Positions 1 through 6,939 of a stretch of DNA of 17,637 nucleotides are shown in pieces; position 1 is the first letter of the stretch; every line of letters begins with the position of its first letter. Source of the stretch: Candidatus Aerophobota bacterium (GTDB lineage: Bacteria; Aerophobota; Aerophobia; Aerophobales; JAGHCO01); contig JAGHCO010000202.1 in the NCBI GenBank assembly GCA_021160405.1, positions 1-17,637 on the forward strand, given 5' to 3'. The notes under the pieces are model-generated. The model made no database searches. It was given only the letters and a program-made list of their open reading frames with translations, and was not told the DNA's origin. Both the position numbers and the translations under genes were made by a program.

Positions 1-66
1 ATCGCCGCTGCCTTATGGAAACACCTCGCCGAGCAGCAAAAAGAAGAGAATTTTTCAGAGCTCTCT
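1..66 (+). repeat. Fold-back repeat (MITE-like), copy 1, right half only
   Basis: This matches the right ~66 bp of the full-length element at 15851-16069 (there in reverse orientation) and of the copy at 6940-7146. The shared blocks are the CTGCCTTATGGAAA segment, the CTCGCCGAGCAGCAAA arm and the terminal TTTTTCAGAGCTCTCT. The left part lies outside the window, so I cannot tell whether this copy is complete. It is oriented toward the truncated yjbQ-like gene and ends 12 bp before a consensus promoter. Confidence 0.85.
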
Positions 67-77
67 ATTAAATCAAT

Positions 78-105
78 TTGACACCCCTTAATTCCAGTTT
101 ATAAT
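78..105 (+). promoter_or_regulatory. Consensus sigma-70 type promoter
   Basis: TTGACA (78-83) and TATAAT (100-105) are both perfect hexamers, separated by 16 bp. The expected transcription start is about 27 bp before the ATG at 133. The -35 box begins 13 bp after the GAGCTCTC of repeat copy 1. Very few chance sites match both hexamers, so I regard it as functional, although no experiment is visible from sequence. Confidence 0.75.
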
Positions 106-132
106 TATATCAAGTTTTATCTCAATTAACTT

Positions 133-300
133 ATGAAAGTTATATGGGGAGAAGTTGAAATTTACTCTGGAAAGTATCTCGGTGTTATGGATTTTACAGA
201 AAAGGTGAGGTCTTTGGTGGTTAAAAGTAAGGTAAAGGAAGGAGTGGTCAATATCTTTAATCCCCATGTGACTTGTGCAATTTGTGTAAATGAAAATTAA
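133..300 (+). pseudogene. Truncated YjbQ/UPF0047-family gene (N-terminal 55 aa)
   Basis: An ATG at 133 opens a 55-codon frame ending in TAA at 298-300. The tail FNPHVTCAICVNEN resembles the 'PHTTA..(I)NEN' core of YjbQ/UPF0047 proteins, and the preceding DFTEKVRSLVVKSKVKEGVV fits the strand-helix before it. Family members are usually about 130-140 aa and continue with a His-containing segment and a conserved GTWQ near the end. Neither appears in any frame downstream, so only about the first 40% remains. It sits behind a consensus promoter and overlaps the next gene's start by 11 bases, so it is probably still transcribed and may be translated. It could be a decayed gene or a recombination scar. 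Family assignment is from memory of the motif, moderately sure. Confidence 0.6.
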
Positions 301-619
301 CTATGGTAAGGGCTTATATAGAAGGTTAGAAGGCGGAAAAGAGACTATATATACTGGTGAGGTTGTGCTTAACAACGTTAAGGTTTATATAGATGGAGAG
401 GTTGATTCTTTTATATCCTTGGATAGAATAGAAGAGATAAAGAAAGCAAAAAAGGGCGTAGAGATGAAGATTGTTCCCTCTTCTTCCTTTGCCTACAGAG
501 TTTTGATACAGGGAGAAGGGATTAAAAGATTGCTCAGTGACCTTTTAATACTCAAAAGGTTCAAGAGGGTGTGGATAAATAAATGGAGAGCTAAGGATTT
601 TTGGAAGAGATTTAGATAG
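290..619 (+). CDS. Hypothetical basic protein, possibly PH-like fold
   Basis: This 109-aa frame starts with an ATG inside the end of the truncated yjbQ-like gene (overlap 290-300). I see no Shine-Dalgarno sequence before it, so translation would depend on coupling to the upstream frame. I do not recognise the family. The first 75 residues alternate short hydrophobic strands and charged turns (TIYTGEVVLNNVKVYIDGEV, then a lysine-rich helix, then VEMKIVPSSS), which could be a small beta-rich, PH-like domain. The last 30 residues are strongly basic and contain several Trp. No signal peptide or membrane span is seen. The N-terminus may be an artefact of the rearrangement that cut the upstream gene, in which case this would be the 3' part of a longer lost gene. 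Confidence 0.5.
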   Translation: MKINYGKGLYRRLEGGKETIYTGEVVLNNVKVYIDGEVDSFISLDRIEEIKKAKKGVEMKIVPSSSFAYRVLIQGEGIKRLLSDLLILKRFKRVWINKWRAKDFWKRFR

Positions 620-983
620 GTATATTCTTGATGTTTGGAAGATCGTGAGATAAACCTGGATAAATGGAAAGAACCGGGACTTTTTTATTTAGTATTTTTT
701 AGGTAAGATGAAAAGAAAATGTAACAGTTCAGTCACCAAGGCACAAAGGAGTGATATGAATTTTATATGTTGCTGGAGCAAAGTAGCGAATTTTATAAAG
801 TAGATTTAGAAGGAGACAAACAACAAGAGTTGAAAAAGGTGGAGAAATAATCTTAGGTTTGGTAAGCTCAATTAGATTTACCTTTTGGATATACATCATA
901 GTGCTTGTTATTGCGAGCAACCACGAAGCAATATTGAAATACACTACATAATTTCCTCTCTGCAAGGGAGAGAAAAAAGGAAA
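620..983. other. Gene-poor intergenic stretch with repeat-like fragments
   Basis: No convincing gene lies here on either strand. The stretch at about 731-750 (AGTCACCAAGGCACAAAGGA) and the one at 909-933 look like debris of common dispersed intergenic repeats. In the latter, TATTGC (909-914) and GCAATA (928-933) form a 6-bp inverted repeat. I base the resemblance on memory of similar bacterial intergenic sequences, not on a search. No strong promoter was found, although one for the phosphoesterase gene must lie here or further upstream. Confidence 0.45.
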
Positions 984-2501
984 ATGCTGTTGAAGAAAAA
1001 TAGATTTTATAAAGGGTTAAGCTTTCTGTTTCTTACTACGGTTGTCTACCTCTCTCTGGAAATTGGACCGGGTGGATATGCTAAAGAAATCAGCCGCACC
1101 TCCTCAATTTTCTGTTTTGCCCAAATTACTGATAGTCACATTGATTCCACAGGAGTGGATTATCCACCTTATAAATTACTTTCTCAATCAAAGAAGATTC
1201 TCCGTCTCACTTTGCAAGAGATAGTTTCAGCCTACCACCCTCAAGTGGTGATACACACAGGTGACATTTCTGACAAGGGAACTATGGATGATCTGAAATC
1301 GGCAAGTGATATTTTAAATGAAGAGGTAGGATCTATATGGTATGTAGTTCCGGGAAATCACGACAAACTATTAGGATCGAGCAATTACCTGTCCACTTTT
1401 GGAAAAATCTGCTGGGTGATAAACGATGAGAGTACTAATAGTGTATTAGTGGGGATAGATAGTGCTAAGGATATGACAGTTGAGGGAACTATTTCCTCCG
1501 AGCAAATTGAGTTCTTGGAAGATGTGCTTAAGGATTATGCTAACACCAACGCTACTTTCTTTCTCTTTCTCCACCATCCACCCGAGGATATAACTAATGC
1601 TCAAAATTTAAAAGATATTTTACAACCTCGGGTCAAAAATTACAGGAAAATATTAGTTTTTGCTGGTCATCAACACAGAAACAGAAAATCCCACCTTTCT
1701 GAAATTTCCTGTTTTGTAACGAGTTCCCTTATTGAATACCCTATGCAGTACAGGATTGTAAAAGTGAGAGAGGATTCGATAGAGGTTCTAACTGTAGGAC
1801 CATCTTCTCCAAAACTTGCTCAACAGTCTTTGGATCGAGGAGCAAGCAAAGAGAACTTAGGGGAAGACAAAGATCGTTATGCTTTAATATCTTTACCTCA
1901 AGACTCTACTTCTCCCAAGATTATCTCTCAGATTAATGTTGTAGATGTGTGTAAATCTAAGGTTACTATCCTTTGGGATACAGATGAGCCCTCCGATAGC
2001 AGAGTTATCTACGGAGAAAAAACTCCTTTAGAGGAATCCTTTGCGGACCTTAATATGGTCATTACGCACCGGGTAACCTTAACTAACTTAAAATGGGGTA
2101 CTACCTACTTTTTTAAAGTTCAATCGAGGGACTTTGCCGGTAACGCCGTTACTAATGACAATGAGGGTAATTTTTTTACCTTCACTACCTTATCTGCAGA
2201 GAAATTTGTTTTACATCAGAACTATCCTAACCCATTTACTTACAAAACTACTATTGAATACGAATTACCGCGCTCTTGTCAGATAACTCTAAAGATATAT
2301 ACCATCTCTGGAGAGTTGGTGAAAACGCTAATAGATGATTATCAATCTAAAGGGTATTACAGTATATCCTGGGATGGCAGAAACGAACGAGGCGAGAGTG
2401 TAGCCCGAGGAGTTTATATCTATTCTCTGGTAGTTGATGGATTTATCAGAATAAAGAAAATGGCAAAATTGGGATATCTTGACACTTATAATCATTTCTG
2501 A
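984..2501 (+). CDS. Secreted calcineurin-type metallophosphoesterase with FlgD-like C-terminal domain
   Basis: I chose the ATG at 984 (505 aa) because an AGGA box lies 4 bases upstream and it opens a signal peptide (basic MLLKKNRFYK, then a hydrophobic stretch to about residue 27). The longer frame from 885 would read through repeat-like intergenic DNA. Residues 42-275 carry the full metallophosphoesterase set: D50-x-H52, G93-D94, GNHD 124-127, HH 197-198 and GHQH 228-231, which bind two metal ions and hydrolyse phosphate esters. Residues about 312-402 look like a fibronectin type III / purple-phosphatase-like domain. Residues about 405-497 contain NYPNPF, SWDGRNERG and GVYIY, typical of FlgD-Ig-like or type IX-sorting-like C-terminal domains. 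The protein is therefore probably exported to the periplasm or cell surface. The substrate is unknown; phosphodiesters or nucleotides are the usual options. The gene stands alone. Confidence 0.85.
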   Translation: MLLKKNRFYKGLSFLFLTTVVYLSLEIGPGGYAKEISRTSSIFCFAQITDSHIDSTGVDYPPYKLLSQSKKILRLTLQEIVSAYHPQVVIHTGDISDKGTMDDLKSASDILNEEVGSIWYVVPGNHDKLLGSSNYLSTFGKICWVINDESTNSVLVGIDSAKDMTVEGTISSEQIEFLEDVLKDYANTNATFFLFLHHPPEDITNAQNLKDILQPRVKNYRKILVFAGHQHRNRKSHLSEISCFVTSSLIEYPMQYRIVKVREDSIEVLTVGPSSPKLAQQSLDRGASKENLGEDKDRYALISLPQDSTSPKIISQINVVDVCKSKVTILWDTDEPSDSRVIYGEKTPLEESFADLNMVITHRVTLTNLKWGTTYFFKVQSRDFAGNAVTNDNEGNFFTFTTLSAEKFVLHQNYPNPFTYKTTIEYELPRSCQITLKIYTISGELVKTLIDDYQSKGYYSISWDGRNERGESVARGVYIYSLVVDGFIRIKKMAKLGYLDTYNHF

Positions 2502-2822
2502 TATGTTTTCTTATAAGAAGAAAAGAACTACCATAATAGGTAGATTCTCTAAAATTTTTCTTTTTCTGTCAGTGCTGAAGAAAGGAGTGGTAGTCTTGTG
2601 AGATTACTTTCTCGCTTCGCCTCTCACCCTGTTAGGTAGCTTTACATTTAACAAAGCGAGCAATGGCAAGGAAATCAGGAGGTTAAACCCTCTTACTCAG
2701 GAAAAGAGCTTTAATAGTTTACTTCGTTAGATAAACTCCTCCATCTAACAGGGTTTTACCGGACCCGGTTAAAACAAGTAGGATATTAAGATAAAACTTA
2801 CAAAAAAATAAGGAGCACTCTT
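2502..2822 (+). other. Intergenic region with nested inverted repeats; candidate structured leader
   Basis: The 321 bp between the phosphoesterase gene and the 49-aa ORF hold no gene but many complementary segments: CTCGCTT (2611-2617) with AAGCGAG (2654-2660), CCCTGTTAG (2627-2635) with CTAACAGGG (2745-2753), GTTAGAT (2726-2732) with ATCTAAC (2743-2749), and GTTTTACCG (2753-2761) with CGGTTAAAAC (2766-2775). The second and third pairings compete for the same bases, as in attenuators and riboswitches. The 2733-2742 loop contains CTCCTCC, complementary to the purine-rich AGGAGG at 2677-2682. No known riboswitch consensus was recognised and no T-run terminator follows. Confidence 0.4.
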
Positions 2823-2972
2823 ATGGCTTATAAAGTCTATGATGCTCGATTTCCTGTAAGGAAACTTAATCGAAAAGATGTGTTTAAAAAAAGAAAACTT
2901 CACCAGATTCCTCAGCCGAGAACTGCTGGGAGAGGTTCTGGAGGAATCTCTCGAAGATTTCATGGAAGATGA
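2823..2972 (+). CDS. Very basic 49-aa small protein overlapping comEC
   Basis: An ATG at 2823, preceded by AAGGAG (2809-2814) 8 bases upstream, opens a 49-codon frame ending in TGA at 2970-2972. That stop overlaps the comEC start as ATGA. Third codon positions are mostly A or T in this frame, as in the neighbouring genes, and clearly less so in the competing +1 frame, which supports real coding. The product has 15 Lys/Arg against 2 Asp and ends in a Gly/Arg-rich stretch (RTAGRGSGGISRRFHGR), suggesting nucleic-acid binding. I do not recognise a family. It could be a small RNA- or DNA-binding protein, or a leader peptide whose main job is to couple translation into comEC. Confidence 0.55.
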   Translation: MAYKVYDARFPVRKLNRKDVFKKRKLHQIPQPRTAGRGSGGISRRFHGR

Positions 2973-4516
2973 AAAAGCCAATTATTGGTTTTACCTCCTC
3001 CTTTATAGGAGGTATTCTTTTGGGAAGATATCTATTATTTCCCATCCTTTTCCTTTATCTTAGCATCCTTGCTCTTTTCAGCTTAAGTTTTTTCTTTTAT
3101 CTAAAGAAAAGAGAAAAAACAGTAACTTATCTTTTGTTTCTCCTTACCTTTTTCATAGGTATTATTTATTTTTACATTCGTTATTATCCCTCCCCGTCTA
3201 ATATTATTAATTTTGCTCCCACCTCCAGAGCAGTAGAAATAACAGGTAAAGTGATAACTCACCCTCAATTAAAGAAAGGGGGAAAAAGAAGAGTTACTTT
3301 TATAATGGAAGTGAAAAGAATAAAATTTGAGAATAAAATTAACAAAACAGAGGGGAAAGTATGGGTAAATAGTTATTTTCCTTATAAAACTTGCAACTAT
3401 GGTGATAGAGTTAATGTTAAAGGTAGATTAAGGATACCTCGGGGAGCTAGAAAAAAAGGAGAATTTAATTGGCAGGAGTACCTGTCCTATCAGGGAGTAT
3501 GGGTTGAGGTTAATACAGGAAAAGTGAATGTTATAGAAAAAAATAGGGGTAATCCCATCCTTAGCTTAGCTTACAGATCAAGAGATTGGATGGCAGGGTT
3601 GATAGATAAAACACTTCCCTTTCCACATCGCTCTGTTTTAAAAGGGATCCTCTTAGGAGATAAGGAATCTTTACCTGCAGATACTTTAAGTGCCTTTAGG
3701 AAAACCGGTACTGCTCATATCCTTGTAGTAAGTGGCCTGCATGTAGGTCTTGTTCTTCTTATTATTTTTCTTTTATTTCGGACAGTAGGATTTTCTTCAA
3801 AGCTTACATCTTTTCTTGCCCTTCCTCCTCTATGGTACTATGCTCTTCTTACGGGATTTCGGGCTCCAGTAGTAAGGGCTACTTTTATGGCCAGTATAGG
3901 TTTAGTATGCTTTTTGGCAGACAGACAAACTTCTCTTTTAGTTATTCTTAGTTTAGCGGCTTTGCTTATCCTCATCATTAATCCCTTAAATCTTTTTACA
4001 GTTAGCTTTCAGCTTTCTTTTGTTGCTGTTGGAGGGATAGTTTATCTTACCCCTTATATTGAGGATAAATTAAAAAAACTTCCTCCTTTTCTGAGAGGCC
4101 CCCTATCGGTCTCCTCAGCAGCTCAACTCTCTCTTCTTCCTCTTTTAGCCCTTTATTTTCATCAGCTTCCCTTAATTGGAATTGTAACTAATCTTTTAAT
4201 TGCCCCCTTAATTACAGTTATTCTTGCTCTGGGTTTTTTATCTTGTTTTCTGGGAACTGCAAGTTTGGAAGTATCTCAAATAATAGCTAATACTAATTGG
4301 TTGGCAATAGAAACACTGTTAAAAGTGGTCAATTTTTTCTCTTTTCCCCACTCTGTGAAGTTATCTTTGATAGCCTGTCCCAGAATAAGCTCATTTCCTC
4401 TCTATCTTCTTATAGTGTATTACACAGCTTTAATTTTTTTACCCCATAGGATAGAAAAAATTCTACGGAGTAAACCTCAAAGCAAAAATTCAATCTCGGG
4501 AGTAAAAAATGCATAG
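2969..4516 (+). CDS. comEC: ComEC/Rec2 family DNA uptake channel protein (no metallo-beta-lactamase domain)
   Basis: ComEC forms the inner-membrane pore that brings single-stranded DNA into the cytoplasm during transformation. The 515-aa protein begins with two or three membrane segments (about residues 5-70), followed by an OB-like soluble domain (about 85-190, the DUF4131 region) with the family pattern EFNWQEYLSYQGVWVEV. The polytopic competence domain follows, carrying the signature GTAHILVVSGLHVGL at 247-261. Many ComEC proteins are 700-800 aa and end in a metallo-beta-lactamase domain; this one stops after the membrane domain, as in the short subfamily. Its ATG overlaps the stop of the 49-aa ORF (ATGA), and its last 8 bases overlap the following gene, so translation is likely coupled along the run. 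No other competence gene is in the window, so a role in natural transformation is inferred from family only. Confidence 0.9.
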   Translation: MKKPIIGFTSSFIGGILLGRYLLFPILFLYLSILALFSLSFFFYLKKREKTVTYLLFLLTFFIGIIYFYIRYYPSPSNIINFAPTSRAVEITGKVITHPQLKKGGKRRVTFIMEVKRIKFENKINKTEGKVWVNSYFPYKTCNYGDRVNVKGRLRIPRGARKKGEFNWQEYLSYQGVWVEVNTGKVNVIEKNRGNPILSLAYRSRDWMAGLIDKTLPFPHRSVLKGILLGDKESLPADTLSAFRKTGTAHILVVSGLHVGLVLLIIFLLFRTVGFSSKLTSFLALPPLWYYALLTGFRAPVVRATFMASIGLVCFLADRQTSLLVILSLAALLILIINPLNLFTVSFQLSFVAVGGIVYLTPYIEDKLKKLPPFLRGPLSVSSAAQLSLLPLLALYFHQLPLIGIVTNLLIAPLITVILALGFLSCFLGTASLEVSQIIANTNWLAIETLLKVVNFFSFPHSVKLSLIACPRISSFPLYLLIVYYTALIFLPHRIEKILRSKPQSKNSISGVKNA

Positions 4517-4745
4517 AGTAATTATTAAAGGGGAAGCAGTTTCTGTAGAGTGCTACTCTGATTATAAATATGCTCAAAGACCTAATGTCTTTACCTTTAA
4601 GGGGAAAACTCATAGAGTTAAGAAGATATTGAAGCAGTGGAGAGAAGAAAGTGGGGATTTCTTTGTAGTAGAAGATGAGGAGGGTAAAAGGTATACTCTT
4701 TTCTATGAGGAAAAAGAAGATATCTGGAAAATAAAAGAAAAATGA
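4509..4745 (+). CDS. Small conserved protein, DUF6504-like
   Basis: This is a 78-aa protein starting 8 bases inside the end of comEC and preceded by GGGAG. The middle (YAQRPNVFTFKGKTHRVKKI, then LKQWRE) and the C-terminal pattern of a value read back as a beta strand (FFVVEDEEGKRYTLFYEE, then W) match my memory of DUF6504-type proteins: 'RP..F...G....V..I...W' followed by '(F/Y).V..E.G..Y.L......W'. These are small all-beta proteins of unknown function, sometimes encoded beside DNA-polymerase genes. No signal peptide, membrane span or catalytic motif is visible. Its stop overlaps the next start as ATGA, so it is co-translated with the transporter gene. The DUF number is a tentative match. Confidence 0.6.
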   Translation: MHRVIIKGEAVSVECYSDYKYAQRPNVFTFKGKTHRVKKILKQWREESGDFFVVEDEEGKRYTLFYEEKEDIWKIKEK

Positions 4746-6349
4746 GTATTTTATCAATTATTTTCGCTGTAGTTGGTGGATTAGCATTGTTTCTTTATGG
4801 GTTGTACCTGCTTAGTAAAGGATTACAAAAAGCAGCGGGTGATAAGCTTAGGATAATATTAGAGAAACTTACGAACAGACCAATTAAAGGCGTTTTCGTT
4901 GGATTTGTGGTAACGGCCATTATCCAGAGCTCTTCTGTAACAACTGTTACATTAATTGGTTTAATTAATTCTGGTTTGATGAGCCTGGAGCAAGCTGTTG
5001 GCGTTATCTTAGGTGCAGAGATTGGCACAACTGTTACTGCACAGATAGTCTCATTTAAAATTGGAATTATGTTCTTCCCGCTAATAGCGTTAGGATTCTT
5101 TCTCTTCTTTTTTTGCAAAAAGGAGAAATATAAATATATTGGTCAGATTATCTTGGGTTTTGGAATTCTTTTCTTAGGTATGCATACTATGTCATCAGGA
5201 TTAAAACCATTAAGGGATAACGCATTTTTTGTTAACATGCTTACCAATTTTAGTAAGATTCCTATTTTAGGAGTAGTTGCAGGTGCTGTTTTCACGGGAA
5301 TAATACAGAGTTCTTCTGCTACTACTGGGTTAGTGATAGCAATGGGTATGGAGAAGATTATTGATTTAAATTCTGCAATTTCTATAATCTTAGGAGCAAA
5401 TATTGGGACTTGTGTTACAGCATTGATTGCATCTATTGGCTCCTCACTTTCTGCAAAAAGGTCAGCAATGTCACATTTTACGTTTAACATAATTGGAGTG
5501 CTTTTATTTTTTCCTTTTATTAAGCAGTTTGCGTGGATTGTCTCTTTAACATCACCTGATCTGCCAAGACAGATTGCTAATGCTCATACAATGTTCAACA
5601 CTACTATGACTATTATCATGCTTCCAGCTATAGGTTTGCTAATCGCGTTGGTAAAGAAGATCCTTCCTGGTGAAGCTATAGTAGTTGATAAAAGGATAAT
5701 GTACCTGGATGAAAAGCTTTTAAATGCACCATACATAGCAATAGAACAGGCAAAGAAAGAAGCTATGCGAATGGCAAATATTGTAGAAAAAATGCTACAG
5801 GACAGCGAGAAAGCTCTATTTACAAGGGAGAAGAGATTTATCCTCCCAGTTTTAAAAAACGAGGAATCAGTTGATGGGTTAGACAATGCCATAGAGAGTT
5901 ATCTTACAAAAATATCTGGTAAGTCTCTGTCTAAAAAACAATCAAGAGAGGTAGCTATTTTAGTGCATTCTATATCAGATATAGAAAGAGTAGCTGACCA
6001 TGCAAATAACTTTGCAGAGTTGGCAGATTATATGATAAAAGAAAAGCTTCACTTTTCAAAAATTGCGATGGAGGAACTAAGAAAGATTTTTGATACTACA
6101 AAAGAAAGCTATATTAAGGCAATACAGGTATTGGACAAAAAAGATGAAAAACTGGGACAGGTTGTTTTGGATTTAGAAGTAACCGTTGATCGTATGCAAA
6201 GAGAATTGGAGAAAAATCATTACCAAAGGCTAAAGGAAGGAACCTGTAAACCTGAAGTTGGTCCAATTTATATAGATATTGTAAGGAATCTTGAGAGAAT
6301 ATCTGATCATGCTCATAATATTGCCTACGTGACAATAATTGGTTTTTGA
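4742..6349 (+). CDS. Na+/phosphate cotransporter, NptA/YjbB type, with C-terminal PhoU domain
   Basis: This 535-aa protein belongs to the Na/Pi-cotransporter II family. It has two inverted-topology halves, each with the QSSS signature (62-65 and 189-192) and a matching GAEIGTT (91-97) or GANIGTC (218-224) motif, spread over about eight membrane segments up to residue 305. From about residue 335 to the end it is helical and PhoU-like, with ISDIERVADHANN and, near the C-terminus, ISDHAHNIAYV. The bacterial relative YjbB exports phosphate, and the PhoU domain probably senses metal or phosphate status on the cytoplasmic side. The ATG overlaps the stop of the upstream small gene by four bases, and the downstream flavoprotein start lies 16 bases after its stop. 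Direction of phosphate transport cannot be told from sequence. Confidence 0.9.
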   Translation: MSILSIIFAVVGGLALFLYGLYLLSKGLQKAAGDKLRIILEKLTNRPIKGVFVGFVVTAIIQSSSVTTVTLIGLINSGLMSLEQAVGVILGAEIGTTVTAQIVSFKIGIMFFPLIALGFFLFFFCKKEKYKYIGQIILGFGILFLGMHTMSSGLKPLRDNAFFVNMLTNFSKIPILGVVAGAVFTGIIQSSSATTGLVIAMGMEKIIDLNSAISIILGANIGTCVTALIASIGSSLSAKRSAMSHFTFNIIGVLLFFPFIKQFAWIVSLTSPDLPRQIANAHTMFNTTMTIIMLPAIGLLIALVKKILPGEAIVVDKRIMYLDEKLLNAPYIAIEQAKKEAMRMANIVEKMLQDSEKALFTREKRFILPVLKNEESVDGLDNAIESYLTKISGKSLSKKQSREVAILVHSISDIERVADHANNFAELADYMIKEKLHFSKIAMEELRKIFDTTKESYIKAIQVLDKKDEKLGQVVLDLEVTVDRMQRELEKNHYQRLKEGTCKPEVGPIYIDIVRNLERISDHAHNIAYVTIIGF

Positions 6350-6365
6350 TGCGAGGAGTTGGAAT

Positions 6366-6938
6366 TTGAAGGTTCTCGTTATATCCTGTTCACCCAGGAA
6401 AGATGGTAATACTGAGTTGCTCCTAAAGGAGGCATTTAAAGGAGCATCCGATGCAAAGGCGGATGTAGAGTTTCTCAGATTACAAGATTTTAGAATTCAC
6501 CCCTGCCTTGAATGTCTTCTCTGTCATAAGGCTGGTGAATGTGTTGTAAATGATGATATGCAGATGCTTTACCCTAAGCTTATTAGTATGGATGCCATAA
6601 TTTTTGGTTCCCCTATATTTTTTATGAGTATTCCTGCTCAAGGTAAGGCATTTATTGATAGGTGTCAGCCGTTCTGGGCAATGAAGTATCTACTCAAAAG
6701 AGAGTTCGTTCCAGGGAAGAGAATTCCACGAAAAGGCGTTTTTATATCTGTTGGGGGAACAAAGCTAACATACCTCTTTAGTGGTGCTATTAAGGTTGTT
6801 AAGTCACTTTTTAAGGTATTGGAGGTTGACTACAAGGGAGAGCTACTGCTTAAGGGAATAGATCAAAAAGGAGAAATATTAAAATACCCTGATGCTTTAA
6901 AACTCAGCTATGAGTTAGGAGCGAAAATTACAAAGTAA
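6366..6938 (+). CDS. NADPH-dependent FMN reductase / iron-sulfur flavoprotein-like protein
   Basis: The protein has a flavodoxin-like fold: an FMN phosphate loop SCSPRKDGNTELL (residues 7-19), a GSPIFFMSIPAQGKAFIDR segment that packs on the flavin, and a Cys cluster C-x2-C-x2-C (CLECLLC) followed by Cys in GECVVNDDM. The Cys arrangement recalls iron-sulfur flavoproteins and related reductases that move electrons from NAD(P)H. I set the start at a TTG (6366; 190 aa) because GAGGAG lies 7 bases upstream and the product then begins MKVLVISCSPR, as is usual in the family. An earlier TTG at 6339 would overlap the transporter gene and add residues without similarity. The stop codon directly abuts the eroded left end of repeat copy 2. 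The electron acceptor is unknown. Confidence 0.8.
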   Translation: MKVLVISCSPRKDGNTELLLKEAFKGASDAKADVEFLRLQDFRIHPCLECLLCHKAGECVVNDDMQMLYPKLISMDAIIFGSPIFFMSIPAQGKAFIDRCQPFWAMKYLLKREFVPGKRIPRKGVFISVGGTKLTYLFSGAIKVVKSLFKVLEVDYKGELLLKGIDQKGEILKYPDALKLSYELGAKITK

Positions 6939-6939
6939 G

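Noticed and set aside
729..965. 78-aa minus-strand frame in the intergenic stretch
   Set aside because: It lies across repeat-like DNA, has no ribosome-binding site and no recognisable protein features.
885..983. Longer start for the phosphoesterase gene at 885
   Set aside because: The added 33 residues contain no signal peptide, have no ribosome-binding site and are encoded by repeat-like DNA; the ATG at 984 has AGGA and opens a clear signal peptide.
2502..2575. Possible rho-independent terminator after the phosphoesterase gene
   Set aside because: The palindrome TTCTTATAAGAA and the CTACC/GGTAG stem are AT-rich or short, and the T-rich run begins about 12 bases too late.
2677..2682. Perfect AGGAGG as a ribosome-binding site
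   Set aside because: No start codon follows within a usable distance; it is more likely part of the local secondary structure.
2878..3063. Alternative +1-frame ORF over the comEC start, or a frameshift at the run of seven A (2886-2892)
   Set aside because: The frame reads like a helical acidic protein, so a frameshift was considered. However, its third codon positions do not show the A/T bias of the neighbours, while the 49-aa frame does, and it would overlap comEC by 95 bases.
4795..5892. Long minus-strand frames opposite the transporter gene
   Set aside because: They are shadows of a gene with clear family motifs; none has a ribosome-binding site or protein-like features.
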